Source of the DNA: Saprospiraceae bacterium
Lineage (GTDB): Bacteria; Bacteroidota; Bacteroidia; Chitinophagales; Saprospiraceae
Assembly (NCBI GenBank): GCA_016716185.1
Contig: JADJWV010000003.1
Span: 124,001-188,000, forward strand
DNA: 64,000 bases
Direction of reading: 5' to 3'
The translations under genes were made by a program, and so were the position numbers. The number at the start of each line of letters is the position of its first letter. Position 1 is the first letter of the stretch. Below are positions 9,182 to 19,700 of the stretch, piece by piece. The notes beneath the pieces were generated by a model that ran no database searches, had not been told where the DNA came from, and saw only the letters and a program-made list of their open reading frames with translations.

Positions 9182-11787
9182 CTATCGTACTTCTTCCAAT
9201 TTGCCTTTTAAATAAATCGCCGTTATGGATTCTTTTGCTTCATTAATTCCCTCCGGCGGACCCTGATACAATAATCTGCCTCCGTATTTGCCACCGCCGG
9301 GTCCGAGGTCGATTAGCCAGTCCACGGTTTTAAGAACATCCATATTGTGCTCAATAACCAAAACCGTATGGCCTTTTTCGACCAGAGCATGCAATGCAAA
9401 TAACAACTTGCGGATGTCATCAAAATGCAGTCCAGTTGTAGGCTCGTCAAATATAAAAAAAATATGCTCACTGGTGTTTTCTAATCCAAGATAATATGCC
9501 AGTTTAAGCCTTTGCGCCTCACCTCCAGACAGGGTAGATGAAGATTGACCCAATTTCAGATAATTGAGACCCACATCCTGCAAGGGCCTAAGTTTTTTTA
9601 CAATATCCTTTTTGTCTGAAAAAAAACTCAAAGCTTCCTCCACACTCATTTCGAGTATTTCGAAAATATTCTTCTCCTTGTATTTCACTTCAAGGATCTC
9701 ATTGGTGAATCTTTTTCCATTGCAATCTTCACACAACAATGCCACATCGGCAAGAAACTGCATTTCCACAATGATCTCTCCTTCCCCTTTGCAAGTTTCG
9801 CAACGGCCACCCTCCACATTGAACGAAAAATGTTTGGGTTGGTATCCTCTTAGTTTGGAAAGACTTTGCTGGCGGAAAATATCTCTGATCTCGTCGTATG
9901 CTTTGACATAGGTCGCTGGATTGCTTCTGGATGAACGTCCCAATGCCTGCTGATTGACCATTTCGATCTGACTGATCCTTTTTACATCGCCATCAAGGAC
10001 ACCAATACTCAAATTTTCCTGACCTTCTCCCTGAATTGCATGCTGCAACAAAGGATGCAGAACATGTTTGATCAAAGTAGTTTTTCCGGAACCAGAAACT
10101 CCCGAAACACCAATCATACTTCTCAAAGGAAAACTGACATCCAGATCTTGAAGATTGTGAAGCGAAACCTGCCGCAAGTTGATTTTGTCCTGCGGAATTT
10201 TTCTGCGTAATGGTATAGGTATGGTTTTGAGTCCGCAGAGATACGCGGATGTCAAATGATCAGCACCGGATTTTAAAAATTGTTCGTAGGTGCCATTGAA
10301 AACGACATTTCCACCGTGAATACCAGCACCGGGCCCAATATCGAGAATTTCATCTGCACGGCGTATTACTTCTTCTTCGTGTTCGATGACGATTACTGTA
10401 TTTCCCAGGTTCTTTAAATGTAAAAGTGCAGAAACCAGTTTAGAAGTATCTCTGGGATGCAATCCAACACTGGGTTCGTCGAGTATGTACAGCGATGAAG
10501 TCAAATTTGAACCAAGGGTTCTTGTCAAATGGATTCGCTGGGTTTCGCCTCCACTCAAGGTTGAAGCAAGCCTATCCAGATTCAGATAGGACAATCCAAT
10601 ATGATTTAATACTTCGAGTCTGTTGATGATTTCCGGAAGCAATCTTTTTCCCAGTTCGCGTTCGTAATCACTCAATTGCAGCGGATCCGTACCAAAGAAT
10701 TTCTTTTTGAGCAGCTTTAAGTTTTTTATAGGGAATATGTAAGGGAAAACCAATAGACTCAGCAATTTTAAATAGGGGAGTCAGCCATTCGCTGCTTTTT
10801 TCACCCTTCCAGCAAACGATAGCATCTTCATAAATGCTTTTATTTTGATTGGGAATAACCTTATTTTCATCAATCCCGATGATCCTTCCATAACCCTCGC
10901 ATACCGGACAAGCCCCGTAGGGATTGTTGTAATTGAAAAACTGCGGTGAGGGCTCCAAAAATGTAATGCCATCGAGCTCGAACCGATTTGAAAAGGAAAC
11001 AATTTGATCTTCATTGATGATCAGTTTACAATTGCCATGACTTTCAGCAAACCCGGTGAGAATGGAATCGGCTACCCGTTTTTCAAAATCCTCATCCATT
11101 TGCTGGGTTTTGAAGCGATCTACGACCACACAACAGTCTTTCAGTGTTTTATCGTCGAGCTTTTTTCGCAAAATTGTGGCATCTAAACTCTTTAAAGCGT
11201 CCTCGATAAGCAAGAGCTGTTTCTTAAAATAGATCCTGGTAAATCCTTTTTGAAGCAGGATGTTCAATTCCTGTAGAAAACTTCTTTCCGGGTACTCCTG
11301 TTGCAGCGAAAAAGATATATATACTTTGGTATCGGCTGGAAGTAATTTAATGGCATCGACCACATCTCTCACTTCGTGTTTTTTAACCTCCTGTCCGCTC
11401 ACCGGGAGAATATGTTTTCCCAAGGCGGGCATAGAGTAGCCTGAGAAAATCGTATATTTCCGTAAGGGAACCTACCGTAGATCTGGCATTAGAAGAACCC
11501 ACCCGTTGTTCAATCGCGATGGCGGGGCAGAGACCTTTGATGTAATCGACATCGGGTTTTTTCATCCGGTTGAGAAACTGTCTGGCATAAGCCGACAAAC
11601 TCTCCACATATCTCCTTTGTCCTTCAGCATATAAGGTGTCTATGATCAGAGATGATTTTCCAGAACCTGATACCCCGGTAACCACAATTAAACGGTTTTT
11701 AGCCAAAGAGACGTCTACATTCCTCAGGTTATTGGAGCGTGCTCCTTTGATTTCGATCGTGTTTTGGGTTTTATGCAAAGTGTTCAT
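9182..11787 (-). pseudogene. uvrA: Excinuclease ABC subunit A, frameshifted and internally deleted
   Basis: UvrA is the ATP-driven damage sensor of nucleotide excision repair. Three reading frames together give most of the protein. The N-terminus from the ATG at 11787 has Walker A GVSGSGKSS and the UvrB-binding region. The middle part has the first half of a zinc module (CPVCEGYG). The C-terminal half has two LSGGE signatures, a second Walker A (GVSGSGKTT), CETCKGEGE and CEDCNGKRF. Break 1, near 11404, fits one extra base: YSP should continue VSGQEVKKHEV. Break 2, near 10685-10700, is different. The text jumps from KEILWYG to DPLQLSDYERELGKRLL, skipping roughly 70-100 residues that hold the second Cys pair of the first zinc module. 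The coding span (about 868 codons) is short for UvrA (about 940). Either a decayed paralogue or an assembly deletion; an intact uvrB lies at 58 kb. Confidence 0.85.
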
Positions 11788-12044
11788 TGAAGTAAGAGAG
11801 TGCAAAAAGAATGATTTTTCAAGATCTGAAGAAATAATTGATAAAATTCCTTGTTATTGGCACTTTTTTTGATATTTTTACTTAGGAAACAGCGTATTTA
11901 GCGGTTAAAATTTCGTTAAATGAAAATTTTCAAACAGCAAAACGGGTTCCTGTTGTATCTTTAGACCGTAATTCAATTGTAAACAACAATAAAAGCCTAT
12001 AGATTAGAACTTCTACACTTTATTAAAAACTAAATAATAAGGGT
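11788..12044. other. Divergent spacer uvrA / ECF sigma gene
   Basis: An AT-rich 257-base promoter region. TATCTTTA at 11956-11963 is one mismatch from the TAnnTTTG box and lies 81 bases before the sigma gene. No repeat is seen. Confidence 0.35.
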
Positions 12045-12626
12045 ATGCAAGTAACTAATCTTTCTGATCAGGCGCTGATCGAGCAGTATCTTTTAGGCAA
12101 TGAGTCTGCTTTTGCAGAATTACTCAACAGGCATCAGCAAAAAATTTACACTTCTATTTATTTATTTGTAAAAGACCGCGAGCAGGCCGAAGATCTGTTT
12201 CAGGATGTCTTTATCAAAATCATTGACACCTTAAAACGAGGTGGTTATAACCACGAAGGTAAATTTTCACAATGGGCCATCCGTATTGCATATAACATGT
12301 GCGTAGACCAGTTTCGCCGTAACAAACGGCGCACTAAGGTGAGTGGAAATGACGAATTCGATATTTTCGACGTACTTGAACTTCCCGATGAAAATCGCGA
12401 AGATCAGATGATCCGGTCTGAAATGCATACCAGGATCAGGTCCCTGGTGGATATGCTTCCAGAAGAACAGCGCGAGGTGGTCATTTTAAGGCATTATGCG
12501 GATCTCAGCTTTAAAGAAATATCGCAATTGACACGCGTTAGCATCAATACAGCACTTGGGCGCATGCGCTATGCACTCATCAACATCCGCAAAATGATGG
12601 AGGAGCGTTCAGTTGTTCTGCAGTAA
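12045..12626 (+). CDS. ECF-type RNA polymerase sigma factor
   Basis: A 193-residue sigma-70 family protein of the ECF class, with region 2 and region 4 only. Region 2 spans about residues 20-95 (LFQDVFIKIID, FSQWAIRIAYNMCVDQFRRNKRR). Region 4 spans about 130-185 (LPEEQREVVILRHYADLSFKEISQLTRVSINTALGRMRYAL) with a clear helix-turn-helix. It directs RNA polymerase to a subset of promoters. No anti-sigma gene is adjacent: the gene stands alone, followed by its own terminator and tRNA genes, so control by a membrane anti-sigma is not supported locally. Similar solitary sigma genes are widely conserved in Bacteroidota. Confidence 0.9.
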   Translation: MQVTNLSDQALIEQYLLGNESAFAELLNRHQQKIYTSIYLFVKDREQAEDLFQDVFIKIIDTLKRGGYNHEGKFSQWAIRIAYNMCVDQFRRNKRRTKVSGNDEFDIFDVLELPDENREDQMIRSEMHTRIRSLVDMLPEEQREVVILRHYADLSFKEISQLTRVSINTALGRMRYALINIRKMMEERSVVLQ

Positions 12627-12750
12627 AATCATTAGGAAAACCTTAACGAAAACCAAAAACCATTTGGCTTTTTGGCGCGTTTAAGATATAAATGAGAGTT
12701 TTTTAGGCTTCGTTTAAAATCGGGATTTGTTTTCCCACAGGGATTAGGGG

Positions 12751-12778
12751 GGCCGCATCAACGATGCGGCCTTTTTTT
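12751..12778 (+). terminator. Rho-independent terminator of the sigma gene
   Basis: A perfect 9-bp stem GGCCGCATC / GATGCGGCC around loop AAC is followed directly by seven T. It lies 124 bases after the sigma gene stop. Confidence 0.92.
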
Positions 12779-12868
12779 ATTTACATTTTAAGTGCAGCCA
12801 ATCCATACAATTTCCTACTTCCCATTAAATTTGCAGCCACCTGTCGTAAAAACAGGTGTTAGAAATCT

Positions 12869-12941
12869 GGCATCATAGCTCAGCTGGTAGAGCAACGCAT
12901 TCGTAATGCCTGGGTCCGCATTTCGAGTCTGCGTGGTGGCT
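12869..12941 (+). tRNA. tRNA-Thr(CGT), three stem mismatches
   Basis: Cloverleaf read by eye: acceptor GGCATCA/TGGTGGC, D stem GCTC/GAGC, anticodon loop TTCGTAA with anticodon CGT (Thr, codon ACG), T loop TTCGAGT. Three pairs fail: G2 against G71 in the acceptor, a C-C pair in the anticodon stem (12896/12910), and T-C at the inner end of the T stem (12921/12929). One G-T wobble is also present. A functional version would differ at only a few bases. It is likely a decaying gene or one carrying base errors; codon ACG could be read by another Thr tRNA. Confidence 0.75.
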
Positions 12942-13005
12942 CATATATGGATTGTGGAGTTGAAAATAGGATAATAACTTATAAGCCGTTCAAAGTACAT
13001 TGTAC

Positions 13006-13291
13006 AACTCCCCCAAACAAAACACACTCACACTCAAACCCATGCTGGATTCCACACTCACACTCACACTCAAACCCATGCTGGATTCCACACTCACACT
13101 CAAACCCATGCTGAATTCCACACCCACACTCACACCCACACACATGCTGAATTCCACACCCACACTCACACACACACCCATGCTGAATTCCACACCCACA
13201 CTCACACACACACCCATGCTGAATTCCACACCCACACCCACACTCACACCCATGCTGGATTCCACACTCACACCCACACCCATGCTGAATT
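13006..13291. repeat. Hexamer-built array between two tRNA genes
   Basis: Eight copies of CATGCTG(G/A)ATTC (starting at 13041, 13077, 13107, 13143, 13179, 13215, 13251 and 13281) are separated by CACACT, CACACC and CACACA hexamers. Start-to-start distances are 36, 30, 36, 36, 36, 36 and 30, all multiples of six. The last 12-mer ends on the first base of tRNA-Pro. Open frames on both strands follow from the period and are not genes. Confidence 0.9.
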
Positions 13292-13365
13292 CGGGATGTA
13301 GCGCAGTCTGGTAGCGCGCTTCGTTCGGGACGAAGAGGCCGCTGGTTCGAATCCAGTCATCCCGA
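13292..13365 (+). tRNA. tRNA-Pro(CGG)
   Basis: The acceptor stem CGGGATG/CATCCCG is fully paired. The anticodon stem CTTCG/CGAAG encloses loop TTCGGGA with anticodon CGG (Pro, codon CCG). The T loop is TTCGAAT. CCA is not encoded. The 5' end directly abuts the hexamer array, so the tRNA precursor leader would consist of array sequence if transcription starts upstream. Confidence 0.93.
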
Positions 13366-13378
13366 CTTACGGAATGTT

Positions 13379-13500
13379 TGAGGTTTCGAAGTTTCGAAGT
13401 TTCGAGGTTTCGAGGTTTCGAGGTTTCGGCTTTTAGGCTTTTAGGCTTTTAGGCTTTTAGGCTTTTAGGCTTTTAGGCTTTTAGGCTTTTAGGCTTTTAG
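13379..13500. repeat. GAGGTTTC and GGCTTTTA tracts
   Basis: About six units of gaggtttc/gaagtttc run directly into about nine units of ggcttttag just after tRNA-Pro, facing the convergent gene ending at 13655. Phase change between the two unit types is abrupt near 13430. Confidence 0.9.
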
Positions 13501-13556
13501 GGAATTCGGCTCCATGAAAAATGTTTAATTTTAATTCCATTATGATATAAAATGAA

Positions 13557-13570
13557 CGAACGATTGTTAG
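13557..13570. repeat. Palindrome CGAAC-GATT-GTTAG
   Basis: One mismatch in the left arm (CGAAC for CTAAC). It lies between tRNA-Pro and the convergent lipoprotein gene. Confidence 0.75.
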
Positions 13571-13654
13571 TTTTACAATCGAACACTTGAAAAGTCGTCC
13601 CGCCGAAAAGTCGAAATTTCGAAACACCGAAAAACCCCCTCCCTCTCCCCTCAA

Positions 13655-14134
13655 TCATCCTCCTTCCTTCCCTGTCCAATTATTTAATCCCGCATAATAA
13701 ATTAAACTCCATCCCGAGGATCCTTTCGCAAATCTTCGAATCATCATGAGCTGGTATTTTTTCTCGGTAATCCGTTCTTCGATCAAAATATCAGCAAGTA
13801 GATGAAACTGACTCGCATACAATTTTGGATCGAATTTGCGATGCATGATCCATTGATCTGCAGTGTAATAAAAATCATCGTAGTTTTTTTCTTCTGGATC
13901 CGCTCCATCAGGCAATCCTTTTAAAGGAAAATTTATATGAGACATTTGAAATAAACTATCGTTGTGAAACGCTTCGTAAAATTCAACGAAATCATTTGGC
14001 AACTGGAGACCGCCGTCTTGTTTTTTATGGGTGTTGGATTTACAGGACCACAACACCAGAAATCCAAATAAAATAAAAATGCCCGGATTAAATTTCCAAA
14101 GCCATTGCACTGACATATTTTTCATTTTTTTCAT
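13655..14134 (-). CDS. Lipoprotein of unknown function, possibly DUF4348-like
   Basis: A 159-residue protein. After a basic start, a hydrophobic segment (IFILFGFLVLWSC) ends in a lipobox-like LWSC, so it is probably anchored to a membrane by a lipidated Cys near residue 30. The mature part contains DFVEFYEAFHNDSLFQMSHINFPLKG, reminiscent of the DUF4348 pattern (F..F..D..FQ..RI.FPL), but I hold this loosely. Met at 14134, 14125 and 14116 are all possible starts; every choice overlaps the 3' end of the phosphopantetheinyl transferase gene by 29-47 bases, which indicates coupling to it. Confidence 0.65.
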   Translation of the reverse strand: MKKMKNMSVQWLWKFNPGIFILFGFLVLWSCKSNTHKKQDGGLQLPNDFVEFYEAFHNDSLFQMSHINFPLKGLPDGADPEEKNYDDFYYTADQWIMHRKFDPKLYASQFHLLADILIEERITEKKYQLMMIRRFAKGSSGWSLIYYAGLNNWTGKEGG

Positions 14135-14723
14135 ACCAAATTTGAAATGACTTCACCATTCCCGATAAATGTAAAAAAGCTTTTTTAGAATAAGCCTGTT
14201 CGGCATCCACATCCAATTCAATCTGCTCTGAAAAAATGATGCCTTTATTTCCATGTGCCTTGTAAACAGCTTCTTTAATCGACCATGCAGCGCACAAATC
14301 CTTTGTATTCATCATTCCAGCTTGCTGAATTTTTTTCTGTTCAGCTTCCGACAAAAAACGTTTTGAGATCGAAGTTATTTTATCCCGATAAGCCTGAAGA
14401 TCAAATCCAACAGGGTGAATAGACATTGCCAATCCCGTCCACTGTGCAGAATGGGAAATGGACAAATGCTTTTGGGAATCTCTGATAAATAACTTACCGG
14501 TTTCATTCTTAAATAAATGAGCATCGTTTTTACCGGTGCAGCTGAATATCAAATAACGGGAAGCCAGGTATTCTATTCTACGAAGGGGGTGAATGGTCGT
14601 CAACCATTTTATCAACCGCTCATCCCAATCCATTGCATTCAGAAAAAAAGCATCGTCTTCTTCGATGGACCAGATATACAATTCCGATTGGCCTTCCGGG
14701 CATTTGCTTTCAATTAATGGCAT
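14088..14723 (-). CDS. 4'-phosphopantetheinyl transferase superfamily protein
   Basis: Moves the phosphopantetheine arm from CoA to a Ser of an acyl or peptidyl carrier protein. The 211-residue length and two-half layout match Sfp/HetI-type enzymes rather than the short AcpS type. Motifs seen: HLSISHS at about residues 87-92, VGFDLQ at 105-110 (usually G(V/I)D(L/I)E), and WSIKEAVYKA at 147-156, with the Mg- and CoA-binding Glu and Lys. The Gln110 in place of the common Glu is a mild deviation. It sits 12 bases downstream of ubiX on the same strand, in a cofactor-related gene run with folC. Its carrier protein target is not in the window. Confidence 0.88.
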   Translation of the reverse strand: MPLIESKCPEGQSELYIWSIEEDDAFFLNAMDWDERLIKWLTTIHPLRRIEYLASRYLIFSCTGKNDAHLFKNETGKLFIRDSQKHLSISHSAQWTGLAMSIHPVGFDLQAYRDKITSISKRFLSEAEQKKIQQAGMMNTKDLCAAWSIKEAVYKAHGNKGIIFSEQIELDVDAEQAYSKKAFLHLSGMVKSFQIWYEKNEKYVSAMALEI

Positions 14724-14735
14724 TCTGACTTGAAA

Positions 14736-15287
14736 TTAGCTTTTGCCCCATTGGAATGAAGCCGTATCGATTCCCGCCAATTCCAGTGCGCGGTTGCTCA
14801 CGGTTAGCGCGAGTTCATCCATAGTCTGAGGTTTTGAATAAAATGAAGGAATCGCCGGACAAATAATTGCTCCTGCCAAAGTTAGCTGCCTCATGTTTTC
14901 TATATGAATGAGATGAAGGGGAGTTTCCCTCAAAACGAGGATTAGCTTTTTTCTTTCTTTCAACATCACATCGGCCGAGCGCGTCATCAGGTCGTCTGAT
15001 ACTCCATTTGCGATCCTGCCCATCAATCCAGCTGAACAGGGACAAATGATCATGGCATCAAATTTTCCGGAACCCGAGGCAAAACCGGCCGAAAAATCTT
15101 TGTTGTCAAATATCTTAAACGTAAAATCCATGGGGTCTACCTCGGGATTTTCAAGTCTCCAGTTTTGCATTGCATTGCCGGTGAAAACAAGCTGTATCTC
15201 GTGTTCTTTTTGAAGCATGAGTTTTTGCAACATGACTTTAGCATACAACGACCCGCTTGCACCACCAACTCCAATAACAATCCTCAT
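14736..15287 (-). CDS. ubiX: Flavin prenyltransferase UbiX
   Basis: Makes prenylated FMN, the cofactor of UbiD-type decarboxylases. The 183-residue protein has the N-terminal GVGGASGSLYA (residues 6-15) that binds FMN, the central CPCSAGLMGRIANGVSDDLMTR block, LVLRETPLHLIHIENM (the conserved R-E-x-P segment), and AIICPAIPSFYSKPQT. Length and motif order are standard. Many Bacteroidota use it outside quinone synthesis as well; no ubiD is visible here, so the client decarboxylase is unknown. Confidence 0.93.
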   Translation of the reverse strand: MRIVIGVGGASGSLYAKVMLQKLMLQKEHEIQLVFTGNAMQNWRLENPEVDPMDFTFKIFDNKDFSAGFASGSGKFDAMIICPCSAGLMGRIANGVSDDLMTRSADVMLKERKKLILVLRETPLHLIHIENMRQLTLAGAIICPAIPSFYSKPQTMDELALTVSNRALELAGIDTASFQWGKS

Positions 15288-15392
15288 GACCTGATCTTAT
15301 TTTGTTTATTCACTAGTAACATTCGTCTTTTAGATTGGTTGCAACTTCGGTTGTATCCAATCCTGGAAGCATTTGTGCGAAATAAGCCTGTT

Positions 15393-16730
15393 TTAATCCT
15401 GTACTTCCAATTTTCTTTTTGAGTTCTGCATTTCCGGTATCTTTTCCAGGATTTCGGCTACCACAAAAATACTTCCTGTAACCAGGAGAAAGTCATCGGG
15501 CCCAAGATTTTTGGATGCTTGAACAAAACCTCTTCTGACGGATTTGAAATGTTTTCCCGATAAACCATATTCCTTAGCACTACTCATGAGCAACCCAGAA
15601 TCCAAGGCGCGTGGAATTTTAGCCTGCACAAAATAATACTGCGCTTCTATCGGCAGCTGCCTCAGGATCCTGGACAGATCTTTATCTTTTACAAAGCCAC
15701 ACACGATGTGCAATTTTTTATAAGGGATCTGGCTAACTTGCCTTATTAAAAAATTCAAGCCATCTTCATTGTGTGCACTTTCACAAACCACAAGTGGATG
15801 TTCAGAAAGAATTTGCCAACGGCCTATCATATAGGTAAGATGGCTAACTTCTTCTAATGCTCTCTGAACGGACTGCGTCTGAAGCTGAATTACTTGTTGC
15901 TGATGCAGAAGATGAAGGGCTGCCAATACAGTCCTGATATTCTCTGCCTGGTAGATCCCATTTAATGGAGCTTGAATATTGTATTGCTGCTTATTCAGAT
16001 TAAATATGATTTGCGATAAACCATATCCATCGAATACAGCACTGAATTCAGGTACAAGTTCATCCGGGTAATATAAGCCAGCATTCATTTCAGCTGCTTT
16101 TTCTTCAAAGACCTGGAAGCATTCTTCTTGTCTCCTTCCGACAAGGACGGCTGTTTTGGATTTAATGATACCTGCCTTCTCTTTTGCAATTTTTTGGATC
16201 GTGTTACCCAGCAAATCGCTATGATCCCAACTGATGTTGGTGATGATACTCAATTCCGGATGAATGATATTGGTCGAATCCAACCTTCCTCCGAGTCCGG
16301 TTTCAATAACAGCAATATCAACTTTCTCATCTCTGAAATAACAGAAAGCCATGGCGACCGTCATCTCAAAAAATGATGGCTTTATTCGTTCGAGCAAATC
16401 TCTATTTGTTTCAATGAAATTGGCAACATATTTTTTTGGAACAAAGACTCCATTGATTTTTATACGTTCTCTGAAATCGCAATAATGCGGCGAAGTGTAT
16501 AAGCCAGTTTTAAAGCCATGAGTTTGGAAAGCAGCAGCCAACATATGCGATACACTTCCTTTGCCGTTGGTACCGGCGATGTGGATGGATTTGAATTGCT
16601 GCTGGGGATGTCCCATCGCTTCACATAAATCACGAATGTTGGTCAGATCCTTCTTGATGGCTGAGGCCCCCTGCCTGTGAAACATCGGCAATGCATCAAA
16701 CATGTATTGTATGGCCTCCCCGTACTTCAT
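15393..16730 (-). CDS. folC: Folylpolyglutamate / dihydrofolate synthase
   Basis: Adds glutamate to dihydropteroate and to folates (Mur ligase superfamily). The 445-residue protein carries the P-loop AGTNGKGSV at residues 52-60, TSPHYCDFRERIKING, the metal-binding ETGLGGRLDSTN, TNISWDHSDLLG, and KEKAGIIK. The later CESAHNEDG corresponds to the family D-x-A-H-N segment, with Glu-Ser replacing the usual Asp-Gly. It is encoded 15 bases after the large T9SS gene and about 105 bases before ubiX, all on the same strand. Bifunctionality is typical of the family and not shown by sequence alone. Confidence 0.92.
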   Translation of the reverse strand: MKYGEAIQYMFDALPMFHRQGASAIKKDLTNIRDLCEAMGHPQQQFKSIHIAGTNGKGSVSHMLAAAFQTHGFKTGLYTSPHYCDFRERIKINGVFVPKKYVANFIETNRDLLERIKPSFFEMTVAMAFCYFRDEKVDIAVIETGLGGRLDSTNIIHPELSIITNISWDHSDLLGNTIQKIAKEKAGIIKSKTAVLVGRRQEECFQVFEEKAAEMNAGLYYPDELVPEFSAVFDGYGLSQIIFNLNKQQYNIQAPLNGIYQAENIRTVLAALHLLHQQQVIQLQTQSVQRALEEVSHLTYMIGRWQILSEHPLVVCESAHNEDGLNFLIRQVSQIPYKKLHIVCGFVKDKDLSRILRQLPIEAQYYFVQAKIPRALDSGLLMSSAKEYGLSGKHFKSVRRGFVQASKNLGPDDFLLVTGSIFVVAEILEKIPEMQNSKRKLEVQD

Positions 16731-16745
16731 TGGATCCTTCCAAAC

Positions 16746-19700
16746 TTATTCTTTCGTTTTAAACAATTGTTTCAAGAACATTTGACGGGATGTCTCGAAT
16801 ATAACAAAGTAATTTCCCGGTACAAGTTCCGACAGATCCAGTTCAGTTTGCTGCAGGAATGATAGTGATTTTATCAGTCGTCCATGGGAATCGACCAATT
16901 TTAACTTCAGCTCCTCTGTCAAATTGGTTTTAATAAAGCATTGATCATGTCCCGGAACAGGATTGGGATAAATCCAAACATAAGGATCTCTGCTATCCTG
17001 TTGAATTTGTTTGTTATTTACCACCAGCGTATCATTCCACGATTTGGTCACCAGAAACTGTGCTTCGGTTTGGACATTGGCATTTTCAAAATTCACAGAA
17101 CCATTTGGAGAAGGATTGATTCCGCTGGCATTATTAACAAATTCCCAAAGGCTGGTGTCTGCGTTGGGAACTCTTTTAAACAAGAGATAATCTGCAGCAG
17201 GTGAATTCGCAGATACCCATCCGATCTTATCAAATTCGATGTTTTTAAACGGAGTAAAAGTGCTGTTGCTTCCATAATTATGCAGGATCCAATAACTGGG
17301 ACTGCCCGGATAGTTGTTGGGCTTAAAATACATTTCCGGAATAAAATTGATTCGGGTAACGCAAAGTTCACCGTTGGGAAAAATTCCGATGTCGGTCGTT
17401 TCGACATTTAAATTGGTATTACCGAATTGATAAATGCCTGCTCCACGAATGTCCAGGCGATGACTGTATCCCGGTCCCACTGGAACCGTCGATAGTTCTC
17501 TGATGGCGGTTGCATTTAAGGAAGCATGCGAAACTCCCTTCCGATCTAAAATCCTTCCCTGATCTTCATTAAATTGAAAATAATGGATCAATCCGCTGTC
17601 TCCGCTATGCGTCCTGGTAAGATGCATAATTTCTCTGATTTCATTTTGAGTTAGTGCCCGGTTGTAAATACATACTTCATCGATCAAACCTTTAAACAAA
17701 CGGTCTCCTCCATTTAAATCGGCCCCTATTGAAATAGGGCTAACGAACGAGTGTTCGTTAATTGAAACGTTGTGCCTGTAGGCTACTCCATTTTTATAAA
17801 TGGTAATTCCCGTAGGTTCGGCAACCAAAGCAAGATGGGTCCATTCGTTTGGCATGAGTCTGGCCTGTGAGTTCCAATTGTAGCCTCCACTATTCCAGTG
17901 GTAACGGAGGTCGCCATTGTTGAGGACACTCAGCCCGGCTGCCTGACTGTTACTCCTGCAAAAAAGAATGCCTGCCCAATTATTCTGATCTCCCGCAGAT
18001 TTAACCCAGGCCATCATCGTTAACCGGTTCGTAGATTTATCCAAAGACGGCACCTGGGCATACCCTTGAGAACCATCCAAAAACAAAGCATTCCCTGGCA
18101 GACTATCCATCTCACATGCATCGCCGGCAAATACTGTCAAACTGTCTGTATAAATTCCTGTTGGGCTTTTGATGTGCATGATCACATTTTTATAACCCTT
18201 AGAATTAAAAACAATCTTAGGGGTTCGGGTATCCAGCCCGATCGCGTAGGCAGCATCTTCAACAGTCCAGTTCCATGAAACACCGGCATGATGTAATACC
18301 GAATGGTCATCGAAATAAAAAGTATCGCGAAGACAATTGGATTGCAATTTATCTGCCATGATCTTTGGAAGCACACTGGAGTTTTCGAACAATTCAGTTT
18401 CCCAAACTCCAAATCCCCAACATCCGTTTCTTAGTTTTCCGTCTCTGTAAAAAGGTTTCAAGCGGTTGGTTTCTGCACTTAAAGGCAATCCTGTAGAAAA
18501 TGGTTGCCAATCCTGCATGGCATTGTTGCGATAAAAAACACCGCGGTTTGTTCCGAGATAAATGCCACCGTCTGTGCCGGAAGCATGCAAGACATCTGAA
18601 ATCCTTACGTCATTTAGAATTGCGGTTGTCAAATTGATCCAGGATGCTCCGCCATCGGTGGTCTTATATATTTTTCGACCATTGGATCCATAGGTCACAG
18701 CCACCCATAATATTTTTGGATCCCCGGCACTCAGCGACATCTTGACGCGATCGTTATTATTGGGCAGAGGTAAAGCCGTTAATTTTTTCCAACTGAATCC
18801 ACCATCTTCACTTTTCCACATCGCGTCATCGGTGCCGTCCCATTGGCTGCAATACATGACCAAGGGATGACTTCTGGAAATTTCAATTTCGTATACTTTA
18901 TGATCTGCATTTCCCGGAAATGTATGGAGCAGTTGAAAAGTACTGCCACCATCTTCACTTTTCCAGATTTTATTCTCGTTGCCCAGAAAAATAATGTTCC
19001 AGCAATTGGGATGCCAGAGCATCTGACTGTTTGCATAATAGGCATAAGATTCATTTGGAAACAATCCTACCGGAAAATAACGGACACCCTGCATCAAATT
19101 TCCATTTAAGGAATAACCGCCTATATCTGAAAAATACGTTTTTCTTCCGGGACCGGGATTCACGTAACCTGTTGGAGATTCCGCGCCTCCCATCCGGTAA
19201 AATGTTTGTGATGGAAAATTTTCATTCCAGGCCATATTTCCATTGTGATATCTTCCACCCACCAGAATATCGTCATTCCAACCCGAATCAAATCCCCACA
19301 AATCTGCACCTGAAATGCCATCCATTCGTGCTTCCATACTGATGCCAAAATTGCTGGAATAATTAAGGCCGCCATCGCTTCCAATCCACAAATCATTTCC
19401 TACAGCCTCCAGGCATTGAATATCGGGATGACTCCAGGACAATCCTCCCACATAACTTCCGAGCGCAGTCCAGGTTTTTCCACCGTCTATACTTTTAAAC
19501 CAGGAGGTGCCCCCGGCTATCAGTTCATTTTCGTTTTGAGGATTTACGATGATCGCCATATCGTAAAAACCCTGATCAAATCCGTCTGTACCATTGTGTG
19601 CCATCAGATTGGTGTGGGCAGGAATGCTGTATGTTCCCCCGATGGCATTGTTCGGGTTGGTATTATTCCATGAAGTGCCACCGTCTGCACTTACAAACAC

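Noticed and set aside
12979..13314. Three overlapping open frames of 76-104 codons in the CA-rich array
   Set aside because: They follow from a repeat period divisible by three, occur on both strands, and have no start context or protein-like composition.
14380..14395. TTATCCCGATAA resembling the inverted-end element
   Set aside because: Single half-site inside the phosphopantetheinyl transferase gene, without a partner end.
17741..17760. Palindrome TAACGAAC-GAGT-GTTCGTTA resembling the CTAAC family
   Set aside because: It lies inside the T9SS coding sequence, has different arms, and is the only such case.
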